From CAVSJA01 sp963728145 (GTDB lineage Bacteria > Bacteroidota > Bacteroidia > Chitinophagales > Chitinophagaceae), in NCBI GenBank assembly GCA_963728145.1, contig CAVSJA010000002.1, forward strand, positions 558,001-622,000: DNA of 64,000 bases. The letters are read 5' to 3'. Below, piece by piece: positions 53,214 to 62,582 of this stretch. Position 1 is the stretch's first letter; every line of letters starts with the position of its first letter. The translations under genes were made by a program, and so were the position numbers. The notes under the pieces are model-generated. The model saw nothing but the letters and a program-made list of their open reading frames with translations, searched no databases and was not told the DNA's origin.

Positions 53214-56177
53214 ATGAAACGATATCTACGATTAAGTATTTACTCAATGCTATTGCTGCTGATCCCGGCGGCAGTTACCATTTACATGAAGGGAAATGAT
53301 GGCATAGCCTGGTTTGAATCTGAAGAACATGAAGAAGGAGAAGATGTACCAGGAATTTTGAGAGCAATGGATCTTTGGAGTGATATGCGTAGATACCCCA
53401 ACACGCGCATGAATGCATCATCTTTTTCAGAAGCATTTGAAAAAACTAAAAGACAAATAGAAGTTCGAATGGGCGCTAATGGTACTGGTGGTGCTAACTC
53501 TATGACCGTCCCTCCATGGGCTCCACTCGGTCCAATGAATTTTGCGGGACGGGTTTTGTGTATAGGCTTTCACCCAACTGTGCAGAATACCATGTGGGTG
53601 GGCACAGCAGGTGGTGGTTTATGGAGAACAACTACCGGAGGAACTGGTGGACCAGGTGGTATCAACTGGACTTATATTCCAACCGGATTTCCGGTTTTAG
53701 CAGTTCCATCAATTGCTGTTCATCCTACAAATCCAAACATCATCTATATTGGTACAGGTGAAGTTTACAATAGTAATGCTGCTGCTGCAGGCGCAACTGG
53801 AGCCGGGCATATTCGTTTGTTCAGAGGTTCTTATGGAGTTGGAATTTTGAAAACAATTGATGGAGGAACAACCTGGACAAAGACGCTTGATTTTTCATAT
53901 TCAAATCTTACCGGTGTGATGGATATGGTGATTGATCCGATAGATCCAAATATCGTTTATGCTGCAACGTCAGAAGGATTGTATCGTACTACAAACGGAG
54001 GAAGTTCATGGAACCTGATTCCTGGTGTTGGTGAAATGGCAATGGATTTACATTACAAACCAGGAAACCCAGCGGTGCTTTATGTGGGTTGCGGAAATTT
54101 CGCGACGCCAGGTAATGGAATTTATAAATCAACTAACGCCAATAATACTGGTGCGCCAACTTTTACAAAACTCACTACTGGCTTACCGGCAACAATAAGC
54201 GGAAAGATCTCTCTTTCGATAAGTGCAAACAATCCAAACAAGATCTACGCAAGTATCGGTGCTGATCCAAATGCAACCGGAGATCCGGAAGGACTTTGGG
54301 TATCTACCAATGAAGGAACGTCCTGGTCACAGCCTGGTGCAGGTAACATGATCGGAACACAAGGTTGGTACGCGCATGATATTCTTGCAACTCCCGGGGA
54401 CGCGAATACAGTGTTTTGGGGTGAACTTGACGTCTATAGATCCACGAATGGCGGTACGACCAGCTTTACGCAAATAGCACAATGGAACGGTTGGGGAACT
54501 AATCCTGCAATCGGAACACTACAGGAAGGGACTAATACTTACGTTCATGCAGACGTCCATCGAATATATGCACATCCTTTATCTCCAACGTCAATCTATT
54601 TTTGTACAGATGGAGGTATTTTCAGAACCACCAATGGAGGGACAACCTTTCAAACGCTTAATGGTGGATTGATGACTGCGCAGATCTATGCAAACATGGC
54701 GATCTCCAAACAGGATAACAATTTCATGGTGGGAGGTCTTCAGGATAATGAAGGCTTCGTTTATATGGGAAGCGCGCAAATGCGCCGGATCCCAAGTCTT
54801 GGAGATGGATTCCATTGTGCAATCAATACAAGAGATGATGATACCTGTTATATCACCGGTTACTATATGAACATGAAACGTTCAGTTAACAGGTCTACCA
54901 GTTTTACAACGATGAATGATGCTGACATTGTGCTTGGTAGCCCACCTTCAGAAACTGTTTGTTTCAATACTCCAATGGTTGTAGCGCCTTCTAATCCGAA
55001 TACCATGTATGCAGGTACTTACCGGATTAAGAAGTCAACAAACAGGGGAACTGCCTGGGTTAACCAAAGCGGTACGCTAAGTACAACTTCAACTGCGATC
55101 ATTTATATCGCTGTTGCTCCTAGCAATGAAAATATTCTTTACGTATCTACAGCACCGTTTGGAGCTACAAGAAGCAGATTATTCAGAAGCGTAAATGGTG
55201 GTACAAACTTCACTGAGATCACCGGTACGCTCCCTGACAGATACTATTCTGAAATCGAAGTTGATCCAGTTGATCCAAACAGGATAGCGGTTACGCTTTC
55301 AGGTTTTGGTTCATCTCATGTATTTATGAGCGCCAATGGTGGAACAAACTGGTGTGATGTTAGTGCAGGTTTGCCTGACATTCCACATAACACAGTTATG
55401 TTCAACCCAAGTGTTCGTTCGAATATTTATGTAGGAAATGACCAGGGAATTTGGTATGCAACGGGAGTTACTATCGGAGCAATGGGTACCACAGCAACTC
55501 TTAACTGGACTCCATTCAATACTGGATTACAGGATGGGGTAATGGTAAGCGACCTCGTGCCAACAAATGATAACAGGATACGATTGGTAACCTATGGCCG
55601 TGGACTTTGGGAAAGACAATTTGAAGCAGTAGGAGGATTACCCGTTGTGATGAAATCCTTCGATGCATATGCAACTACCAGAGGAAATCAATTAAAATGG
55701 GAAATAACTGCTCAGCCTAATGTTGTGCGTTATGAAGTTGAATACAGCAAGGATGGTATGAATTTCACAAAGATTGGTAGTGTACCTGCCAAAATCGGTA
55801 ATGGTACTATTAATTATGAATATTTACATGCGATAATCAACGATGGAGATGCATTCTATCGCCTTAAAACGGTTGACGCAGATGCTCAATTCACGTTCTC
55901 TGAAATAAAAGTGATAAAAGCAGTCAGAAATGCCGAAAGAATGAATGTATTCCCGAATCCAACAAGTGGTTTGTTCAAAATCACCATTCCAATTGGTAAT
56001 TCGGGAATGACTAGTGTGCAGGTTTATGATAACAACGGAAAGTTATTGTTGAAGAAAAAGCTGGATGGTAAGGTAACAGAGTATTCGATGGATATCAGTC
56101 GATTCCCGACGGGAACTTACCAGGTCGTAGCAGAAGGATTGGTAATAAAATGGCAAACTAAAATTCTTAAAAAATAG
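53214..56177 (+). CDS. T9SS-secreted VPS10/BNR-repeat protein, module copy A
   Basis: A 987-residue protein: N-terminal anchor/signal (~5-25), acidic segment (ESEEHEEGEDV) and the stretch DLWSDMRRYPNTRMNASSFS, then long BNR/Asp-box propeller blocks (TNPNIIYIGTGEVYNSN, STNEGTSWSQPG, TTNGGTTFQTLNGG, SANGGTNWCDVSAG), a fibronectin-like segment and a sorting domain (FPNPTSGLFKITIP to KILKK). It is very close in sequence to the 59563 product and a distant relative of the 37264 product. No catalytic residues are recognised. The partner gene follows after 39 nt. Confidence 0.8.
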   Translation: MKRYLRLSIYSMLLLLIPAAVTIYMKGNDGIAWFESEEHEEGEDVPGILRAMDLWSDMRRYPNTRMNASSFSEAFEKTKRQIEVRMGANGTGGANSMTVPPWAPLGPMNFAGRVLCIGFHPTVQNTMWVGTAGGGLWRTTTGGTGGPGGINWTYIPTGFPVLAVPSIAVHPTNPNIIYIGTGEVYNSNAAAAGATGAGHIRLFRGSYGVGILKTIDGGTTWTKTLDFSYSNLTGVMDMVIDPIDPNIVYAATSEGLYRTTNGGSSWNLIPGVGEMAMDLHYKPGNPAVLYVGCGNFATPGNGIYKSTNANNTGAPTFTKLTTGLPATISGKISLSISANNPNKIYASIGADPNATGDPEGLWVSTNEGTSWSQPGAGNMIGTQGWYAHDILATPGDANTVFWGELDVYRSTNGGTTSFTQIAQWNGWGTNPAIGTLQEGTNTYVHADVHRIYAHPLSPTSIYFCTDGGIFRTTNGGTTFQTLNGGLMTAQIYANMAISKQDNNFMVGGLQDNEGFVYMGSAQMRRIPSLGDGFHCAINTRDDDTCYITGYYMNMKRSVNRSTSFTTMNDADIVLGSPPSETVCFNTPMVVAPSNPNTMYAGTYRIKKSTNRGTAWVNQSGTLSTTSTAIIYIAVAPSNENILYVSTAPFGATRSRLFRSVNGGTNFTEITGTLPDRYYSEIEVDPVDPNRIAVTLSGFGSSHVFMSANGGTNWCDVSAGLPDIPHNTVMFNPSVRSNIYVGNDQGIWYATGVTIGAMGTTATLNWTPFNTGLQDGVMVSDLVPTNDNRIRLVTYGRGLWERQFEAVGGLPVVMKSFDAYATTRGNQLKWEITAQPNVVRYEVEYSKDGMNFTKIGSVPAKIGNGTINYEYLHAIINDGDAFYRLKTVDADAQFTFSEIKVIKAVRNAERMNVFPNPTSGLFKITIPIGNSGMTSVQVYDNNGKLLLKKKLDGKVTEYSMDISRFPTGTYQVVAEGLVIKWQTKILKK

Positions 56178-56216
56178 ATAACCCTTAATCCTTGAAAACA
56201 ATATAATTCAAAACTT

Positions 56217-57809
56217 ATGAAACCTTATGTAGGGCATACCAGAAACTTGAAGTTGACAGCCTTGTTGCTGTTGATGCAACTGGTATTTACAAATCTCAGT
56301 ACAGCGCAAGCTCCTGATTGTGTATCGGGAAACGTTATGTATGGGATCTTCACCAACGTTGGTGGATCGGGAACTGCTGACAGTACCGATATCCGTCCAA
56401 TTACTTATGCTACCGGCGCAGTCGGTGGCCTGATGGGTGGTGTCCGATACTGGATTAGAAAACAGATCGGCGGACCCTTTTACTATGGTGCATCCGCGAT
56501 GGGCTTGAACCCGACTAATGGCCGTTTCTATATAAATACGCAAATGCCAACATCGGGTGGAGCTAAGGATCTTATCGCTATCAACACCGCAACCGGTACA
56601 CAGACATTGATTGCAACTACACCAGGTTCGATGAACAATTTCCATATGGTGAAGATGGCCATTGCTCCATCTGGTCTTGGATATGCAATTGGCGTGCATC
56701 GCGATTCTACTGCCGCAGCGAATACTTTTAATCCGCTCATTCGCTTTTCAACTTGTGGGCCAACCCCTGTTCTCAACTGTGCTAATGGAACAGTTGTCAT
56801 ACTCGGATATTTGCCTAGTACTGCTTTGATGTATAAATGGGATTTATTTAATGGAGATATTGCCTTTGATGCGGTTGGTAACCTTTACTTCGCTACGGCA
56901 GCGTTTTGGAGAGTAAATGGATTAGGTAGATATACCGATGCACGTTTGTTCCGTATCAATGCAGCCGATATTCCTGCTATTGCTGGTGCCGGAACTATCC
57001 CAATGAGTCTTGTTGCGGAATACAATGGTCTGGACAGTACCGTTGTTAACGGTCTTACCTTTGATCCTGCCGGCAGCCTTTATATTTCTACAAGAAGGTT
57101 TTTGGGTGTTCAAGACGCCCCGCCACCGCCTTCAGTTTCGGAAGTATATACATCATGGACAATGGGATCATCTAATAATCTAGCAACTTTCGGTCCGGTG
57201 CCTGCTGGTAAATCAATGGGTGACCTTGCCGGATGTTATTTCCCCGCCATGGTACTTGCATTAAATGATTTAAAGCTTTCTGGTAAATATTCAGGCGGTC
57301 AATCCACGCTGAGATGGGAATCGCATAACAATAACAACGTGATCTATTACGAAATACAGCGAAGTGAAAATGGAGATGATTTTGAAACTATTGCCAGAGT
57401 GAACCCAATAAATGTAAGCCAGCCCAATCAGGCATATAGTTATAATGATGCAGATGCAGGTTCTGGAAGAAGATATTATCGCGTACGCCAGGCATTGGCT
57501 AATGGAGGAAAATTCTATAGCAACGTGGTCAACATAAATGTGAATGCAAAGATTACGCTGACAGGTAGGATAAGACCGAACCCGATTGAGTCATTCTTTG
57601 ATGTAAACGTGAAACTAACTTCAACCGGTAGCGTCTTGGTCAGACTTATTGATCAAAACGGAAGAGTGGTATTGACGCAGCGATTTACCGGTACTGGTGG
57701 TGATAATAAATTCACCGTTAATAACCTTGCTAAATTGACCAAGGGAATTTACATCGCTGAAATATCTGTTGATGAAGATATCATCCGCGAAAAATTAATC
57801 AAGCAATAA
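56217..57809 (+). CDS. T9SS-secreted partner protein, module copy A
   Basis: A 530-residue secreted protein: signal peptide (ends LSTAQA), a propeller-like N-terminal region of repeated strand pairs (MYGIFTNVGGSGTADSTDIR, FYINTQMPTSGGAKDLIAIN, DGDIAFDAVGNLYFATAAF, GLTFDPAGSLYISTRRFLG), a fibronectin-like segment (LRWESHNNNNVIYYEIQRSE) and a sorting domain (RPNPIESF... EKLIKQ). It has no recognised catalytic site. It lies 39 nt after the BNR-repeat gene and is matched by the 62583 gene in the second module. Confidence 0.75.
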   Translation: MKPYVGHTRNLKLTALLLLMQLVFTNLSTAQAPDCVSGNVMYGIFTNVGGSGTADSTDIRPITYATGAVGGLMGGVRYWIRKQIGGPFYYGASAMGLNPTNGRFYINTQMPTSGGAKDLIAINTATGTQTLIATTPGSMNNFHMVKMAIAPSGLGYAIGVHRDSTAAANTFNPLIRFSTCGPTPVLNCANGTVVILGYLPSTALMYKWDLFNGDIAFDAVGNLYFATAAFWRVNGLGRYTDARLFRINAADIPAIAGAGTIPMSLVAEYNGLDSTVVNGLTFDPAGSLYISTRRFLGVQDAPPPPSVSEVYTSWTMGSSNNLATFGPVPAGKSMGDLAGCYFPAMVLALNDLKLSGKYSGGQSTLRWESHNNNNVIYYEIQRSENGDDFETIARVNPINVSQPNQAYSYNDADAGSGRRYYRVRQALANGGKFYSNVVNINVNAKITLTGRIRPNPIESFFDVNVKLTSTGSVLVRLIDQNGRVVLTQRFTGTGGDNKFTVNNLAKLTKGIYIAEISVDEDIIREKLIKQ

Positions 57810-57960
57810 GCAATAGACAATAAGCAAAGGCTATAGACACAAAAACTAATAAATAAAGAACCCCGGAACTCCGGGGTTTTTTTTATTCGATTATAAACTA
57901 ATTTTTTTGTTTGCCAATTGCCAATTGCCAATTGCCTTATTGCCTATTGCCTATTGCTTA
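57806..57960. repeat. Low-complexity inverted arms, word type GGCAATA, around a terminator
   Basis: Left (about 57806-57836): GCAATAAGCAATAGACAATA type. Right (about 57913-57960): repeated GCCAATT then GCCTATTGCC words. The arms enclose the terminator at 57859. The same word family forms the one-way array at 26602. Confidence 0.65.
57859..57884. terminator. Terminator between the module partner gene and pdxA
   Basis: Stem AACCCCGG (57859-57866) / CCGGGGTT (57871-57878), loop AACT, T-run to 57884 and A-rich left flank. It can serve the plus-strand module gene and the convergent minus-strand pdxA. Confidence 0.85.
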
Positions 57961-59049
57961 TTGTCCGTCGTTCTCTTCAATCTTTTCATCCGTAGCGTTG
58001 GCCAATAAGACTGCAGTCATTTTTTTCAAAGGATTCTTATGGCTTTCGCGATAATCCTGTCTTCTTTCAATTATGTCGATGCATTCATAAATGGCAGCAA
58101 GGAAGGATGAAGCATCTGCCTTGTTTTTTCCTGCAATATCAAAGGCAGTTCCATGATCAGGTGAGGTTCTTATTGCGGGAATGCCGGCCGTAAAGTTCAC
58201 CCCGTTTCCTAAGGCGAGAGATTTGAATGGAATCAGGCCCTGGTCGTGATACATGGCGAGAACAGCATCAAATTTTTCAAATTGTCTTCTGGCAAAGAAT
58301 GCATCGGGACTATAGGGTCCCATTACAAGCATATTATGCTTGGCCTCTTTGACGGCAGGCTTGATAATCTCTTCCTCTTCCTTACCAATCAAACCTTCAT
58401 CGCCGGCATGGGGATTTAGACCGAGTACCGCGATCTTTGGCTTATCGATTCTGAAATCCTTTATTAATGAATTGTTGAGGATATTCAGTTTGCTTAGAAT
58501 GTTTTCCCTGGTAACATATTTTGCAGCTTCTGACAGAGGCACATGTTCGCTTACGAGGGCTACCCTGAAGTTCTGGGAAACCATCATCATAAGCACTTCA
58601 TTCACTCCGAAGCAGTGTTTCAGATAAGGTGTGTGGCCGGTAAAATTAAAGTCTTGCGATTGCGTGTTTTTCTTATTAAGAGGGGCAGTGACCAATCCAT
58701 GAATTTTATTTTCTTTCAATGCCTGCGCAGCAACCACTAACGATTTTACGGCATATCGGCCACCCGCTTCCGTTAGTTGACCTGGATTAATATTGACTTC
58801 TTCTTCCCAGATTTGGAAAATATTTACCTGTTTGATATTTACCCTGGTGAAGTCTTTTATGATCTGGTAATTGAAATTGACGTCTGATACCGATTTCCGG
58901 TAGAAATTTATCACCTTGTTTGAGCCGAAAATAATCGGTGTACACATTTCCAAAATCCGGTGATCTGAGAATATTTTGATGATCAGCTCAGGCCCAATGC
59001 CGTTCAGATCACCCAGGGTAATACCTATTAATGGTTTTTGTTGAGTCAT
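57958..59049 (-). CDS. pdxA: 4-hydroxythreonine-4-phosphate dehydrogenase (PdxA)
   Basis: A 363-residue enzyme of vitamin B6 (pyridoxal phosphate) synthesis. The start at 59049 (MTQQKPLIGITLGDLNGIGPE) matches the family; a longer frame upstream only reads through the tandem words of a repeat. Metal and substrate motifs: GDLNGIGPE, GHTPYLKHCFG (catalytic His), LGLNPHAGDEGLIG, AMYHDQGLIPFK and VNFTAGIPAIRTSPDHGTAFDIAGK. It is cytoplasmic and uses NAD. It stands alone between two copies of a secreted-protein module and convergent to the first, so it is not functionally linked to them. Confidence 0.93.
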   Translation of the reverse strand: MTQQKPLIGITLGDLNGIGPELIIKIFSDHRILEMCTPIIFGSNKVINFYRKSVSDVNFNYQIIKDFTRVNIKQVNIFQIWEEEVNINPGQLTEAGGRYAVKSLVVAAQALKENKIHGLVTAPLNKKNTQSQDFNFTGHTPYLKHCFGVNEVLMMMVSQNFRVALVSEHVPLSEAAKYVTRENILSKLNILNNSLIKDFRIDKPKIAVLGLNPHAGDEGLIGKEEEEIIKPAVKEAKHNMLVMGPYSPDAFFARRQFEKFDAVLAMYHDQGLIPFKSLALGNGVNFTAGIPAIRTSPDHGTAFDIAGKNKADASSFLAAIYECIDIIERRQDYRESHKNPLKKMTAVLLANATDEKIEENDGQ

Positions 59050-59079
59050 TTCAAGTAATTCAAGCCTTAAAATTAGGGA

Positions 59080-59228
59080 GATTGTTTGGAGTTTGGTGTT
59101 TGGAGTTTGGCGTTGGGTTCCTGACATCAAGACTTTCGCAGTATGTAGCTAAAAGTTTTTTGAAGGAATTTGCGGCTAAACCACTCCGAACGCCAAACTC
59201 CAAACGCCAAACTCCAAACTCCAAACGC
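59080..59228. repeat. Low-complexity inverted arms, word type TTTGGAG
   Basis: Left (about 59088-59118): TTTGGAGTTTGGTGTTTGGA and similar. Right (about 59187-59228): AACGCCAAACTCCAAACGCC and similar. It lies upstream of pdxA. The rest of 59229-59562 (334 nt) is AT-rich leader and gap with no feature I can support. Confidence 0.65.
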
Positions 59229-59562
59229 CTGAAGGTTTCCCCCTATGGGAATTTTCGATAAACGATTACTCTTATTGCATTTTCCGAATAAAAGTTAAAC
59301 CTTTGTGCATCCTACGAGATCGAATTTTCAATTTGACCCTTAACAATAAATCCGAAACCGATGAAACCATGTTTCTTCAGTAATCTCGTTTGCTACTGTC
59401 AAACAATTGTAAGGGCAAGTATAATCAAGTGACATTTATTGTAATAAAAATGCATTATACCGGCATAAGTGTTTATGCAGATGTGATGTAAATGGTGAAA
59501 CAAATCAAAAATTAATAGAGCAGGAAAGCGTTCTATCAGGCTCGTTATAATATCCGAACCGT

Positions 59563-62544
59563 ATGAAAAAACCTTTACGTAAAACGATCTATTCTTCGCT
59601 TTGTCTATTGACACTGATTGGAGTTGTGGTTTTGTGCTCAAAGCTAAATTTCAATAAAGGCGAAGCCTGGTATGAATCTTCTGAAAGTGAAAAGGAAGAA
59701 GGAGAAGGTGTACCAGGGATTTTGAGAGCGATGGATCTGTGGAGTAATATGCGTACCTATCCTGACAAACGCATGAATGCTTCCTCCTTTAGCGAAGCAT
59801 TTGAAAAAACTAAAAGACAGGTTGAAGTTCGAATGGGCATCAATGGTGCAAATGGCGCTTATTCGCCGGGAACTGCCCCATGGACGGCACTTGGCCCAAT
59901 GAATTTTGCTGGCCGGGCATTGTGTATTGGATTTCATCCAACCCTTGCAAATACGATGTGGGTTGGAACTGCTGGCGGAGGACTATGGAAGACAACAACA
60001 GGGGGAACCGGCGGGCCGGGTGGAATCAGCTGGACTTATGTTCCAACTGGGTTTCCGGTATTGGCTGTACCATCAATCGCTGTTCATCCTACCGATCCCA
60101 ATATTATTTATATCGGTACTGGTGAGGTTTACAATAGTAATGCTGCTTCTGCAGGTGCAACCGGAGCTGGTCATATTCGCCTGTTCAGGGGTTCTTACGG
60201 AGTTGGAGTTTTAAAAACAACTAACGGTGGAGCAACCTGGACAAAATCACTTGATTTTTCTTATTCGAATCTAACTGGTGTGATGGATATGGTAATCGAT
60301 CCAGTCAATCCAAATATCGTATATGCAGCAACTTCAGAGGGCTTATACCGTACAAACGATGATGGCGCAAACTGGACATTGATACCTACAGTTGGAGAAA
60401 TGGCAATGGATCTTCATTACAAGCCGGGTAACTCTGCAGTCCTTTATGTAGGCTGTGGTAATTTCAATACACCCGGAGCAGGTATTTATAAATCTACGAA
60501 TGCAAATATTGCCGGCACTCCGACTTTCACCAAGTTCTTACCCGCATCCGGCTTGCCAGCCACTATAAGCGGAAAAATCTCATTGTCGATAAGTGCAAAT
60601 AACCCTACTAAAGTTTATGCGAGTATTGGTGCAAACCCGGATGTTCCTGCTGACCCGGAGGGTCTATGGGTTTCCACGAATGAAGGAACATCATGGTCTC
60701 AACCTGGTGCAACCAATATGATTGGTACGCAAGGTTGGTATGCACATGATATTCTTGCCAGCCCCTCTGCTGCGAACACAGTTTATTGGGGTGAATTGGA
60801 TCTCTATAAATCTACCAATGGCGGTACGTCCAACTTTACTAAAGTTTCAGTTTGGAATGGTTGGGGTACGAATCCGACGATCGGTTCATTGAATGAAGGA
60901 TCTGCGACCTATGTTCATGCAGATATTCATCGCATTTATGCACATCCTTTAGCTCCAGCTACAATTTATATGTGTACCGATGGTGGTATTTTTAGAAGCA
61001 CAGATGCAGCAGCGACATTCAATACATTGAATGGTGGATTGATGACTGCACAGATCTATGCGAATATGGCGATCTCCAAACAGGATCCCAATTTCATGGT
61101 GGGAGGTCTGCAGGACAACGAGGGGTTCGTTTACGCAGGACTTCCCAGGATGCGTCGTATTCCAAGTCTTGGAGATGGTTTTCATTGTGCGATCAATACC
61201 CGCGATGACGATACCTGTTATATCACCGGTTACTATATGAACATGAAGCGTTCACTCAACCGGTCTACCAGTTTTTCAGGAATCAATACAGGCGTAGCTT
61301 TTTTGAATAATCCTCCCACTGAAACGGTATGTTTCAATACACCAATGGTTGTAGCCCCATCCAATCCGACTACCATGTATGCAGGATCGTACCGGATAAA
61401 AAAATCACTTGATGGGGGATCATCATGGGCGAATGCAAGTGGCGCTTTGAGTACAACATCTACAGCGATCATTTATATCGCTGTTGCTCCTTCTAACGAA
61501 AATATTCTCTATGTATCCGTTGCGCCTTATGGCGGAGTAAGAAGCAAATTATTCAAGAGTACTAATGGTGGATCAAGCTTCACCGAGATCACCGGAACTC
61601 TACCTGATAGATATTATTCTGAGATCGAAGTTGATCCCGTAAACCCAAATCGTTTGGCCGTGACCCTTTCTGGTTTTGGTTCATCACATGTATTCATGAG
61701 TGCAAATGGTGGAACGAACTGGTGCGACGTTAGCGCCGGTTTGCCTGATGTTCCACATAATACAGTTATGTTCAATCCTAGTGTTCGTTCAAATATTTAT
61801 GTAGGAAATGACCAGGGCGTTTGGTATGCAACAGGAGTTACGATCGGCGCGATGGGTGCTACTGCAACGTTGAACTGGACACCATATAATGATGGATTGA
61901 ATGATGGTGTAATGGTAAGTGACCTGGTACCAACAACTGATAATAGAATCAGGTTGGTGACCTATGGCCGTGGGTTATGGGAAAGACAATTTGAAGCTGT
62001 AGGTGGATTGCCTGTAGTAATGAAATCCTTCGATGCATTTGCAACAGAAAGAGGAAATCAATTGAAATGGGAAATCACCAACCAGAAAAATGTTTCAAAG
62101 TATGAAGTTGAATATAGCACTGATGGTATAACATTCGTTAAGATCGGATCGGTGCCTGCTAAGTCAGGTGATGTCAATACTTATGAGTATCTGCATAGCC
62201 TCATTAGTGAACAGGATGCTTTTTACCGGATAAAAATAGTGGACCTGGATGGTCAGTTTAATTACTCCGAAGTAGAGGTAGTTAAGGGTGAAAAGAAAGT
62301 GTATCAGCTAACTGCATTTCCGAATCCTACATCTGGAAACTTCAGAGTAAAGATTCCCGCTGGTTATTCCGGAATGCAAAGCCTGCAGATCTATGACAAT
62401 GCCGGTAAGCTATTGTTGTTGAAAAAAGTAGAAGCAATGGTAACTGAAATGCCGGTTGATATCAGCAGATTCCCGAGAGGAACCTACCAGGTAGTAGTTG
62501 AAGGAACCAGTACAAGATGGAACACAAGAATTATTAAGCGATAA
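59563..62544 (+). CDS. T9SS-secreted VPS10/BNR-repeat protein, module copy B
   Basis: A 993-residue protein with the same order as the 53214 product: N-terminal anchor/signal, acidic segment (ESSESEKEEGEGVPG), DLWSNMRTYPDKRMNASSFS, long BNR/Asp-box propeller blocks, a fibronectin-like segment and a sorting domain ending WNTRIIKR. Most of the chain is near-identical to copy A, with differences mainly near 330-350, 400-430 and the last 150 residues. It is the first gene of the second module and is followed by the partner gene 38 nt downstream. Confidence 0.8.
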   Translation: MKKPLRKTIYSSLCLLTLIGVVVLCSKLNFNKGEAWYESSESEKEEGEGVPGILRAMDLWSNMRTYPDKRMNASSFSEAFEKTKRQVEVRMGINGANGAYSPGTAPWTALGPMNFAGRALCIGFHPTLANTMWVGTAGGGLWKTTTGGTGGPGGISWTYVPTGFPVLAVPSIAVHPTDPNIIYIGTGEVYNSNAASAGATGAGHIRLFRGSYGVGVLKTTNGGATWTKSLDFSYSNLTGVMDMVIDPVNPNIVYAATSEGLYRTNDDGANWTLIPTVGEMAMDLHYKPGNSAVLYVGCGNFNTPGAGIYKSTNANIAGTPTFTKFLPASGLPATISGKISLSISANNPTKVYASIGANPDVPADPEGLWVSTNEGTSWSQPGATNMIGTQGWYAHDILASPSAANTVYWGELDLYKSTNGGTSNFTKVSVWNGWGTNPTIGSLNEGSATYVHADIHRIYAHPLAPATIYMCTDGGIFRSTDAAATFNTLNGGLMTAQIYANMAISKQDPNFMVGGLQDNEGFVYAGLPRMRRIPSLGDGFHCAINTRDDDTCYITGYYMNMKRSLNRSTSFSGINTGVAFLNNPPTETVCFNTPMVVAPSNPTTMYAGSYRIKKSLDGGSSWANASGALSTTSTAIIYIAVAPSNENILYVSVAPYGGVRSKLFKSTNGGSSFTEITGTLPDRYYSEIEVDPVNPNRLAVTLSGFGSSHVFMSANGGTNWCDVSAGLPDVPHNTVMFNPSVRSNIYVGNDQGVWYATGVTIGAMGATATLNWTPYNDGLNDGVMVSDLVPTTDNRIRLVTYGRGLWERQFEAVGGLPVVMKSFDAFATERGNQLKWEITNQKNVSKYEVEYSTDGITFVKIGSVPAKSGDVNTYEYLHSLISEQDAFYRIKIVDLDGQFNYSEVEVVKGEKKVYQLTAFPNPTSGNFRVKIPAGYSGMQSLQIYDNAGKLLLLKKVEAMVTEMPVDISRFPRGTYQVVVEGTSTRWNTRIIKR

Positions 62545-62582
62545 AATGGATTGTTCTTGGAAAAAATTTTAATCTAAATCTC

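Noticed and set aside
59050..59130. 27-residue N-terminal extension of PdxA
   Set aside because: It is a read-through of the TTTGGAG-type repeat; family members begin at the MTQQKPLIG-type start.
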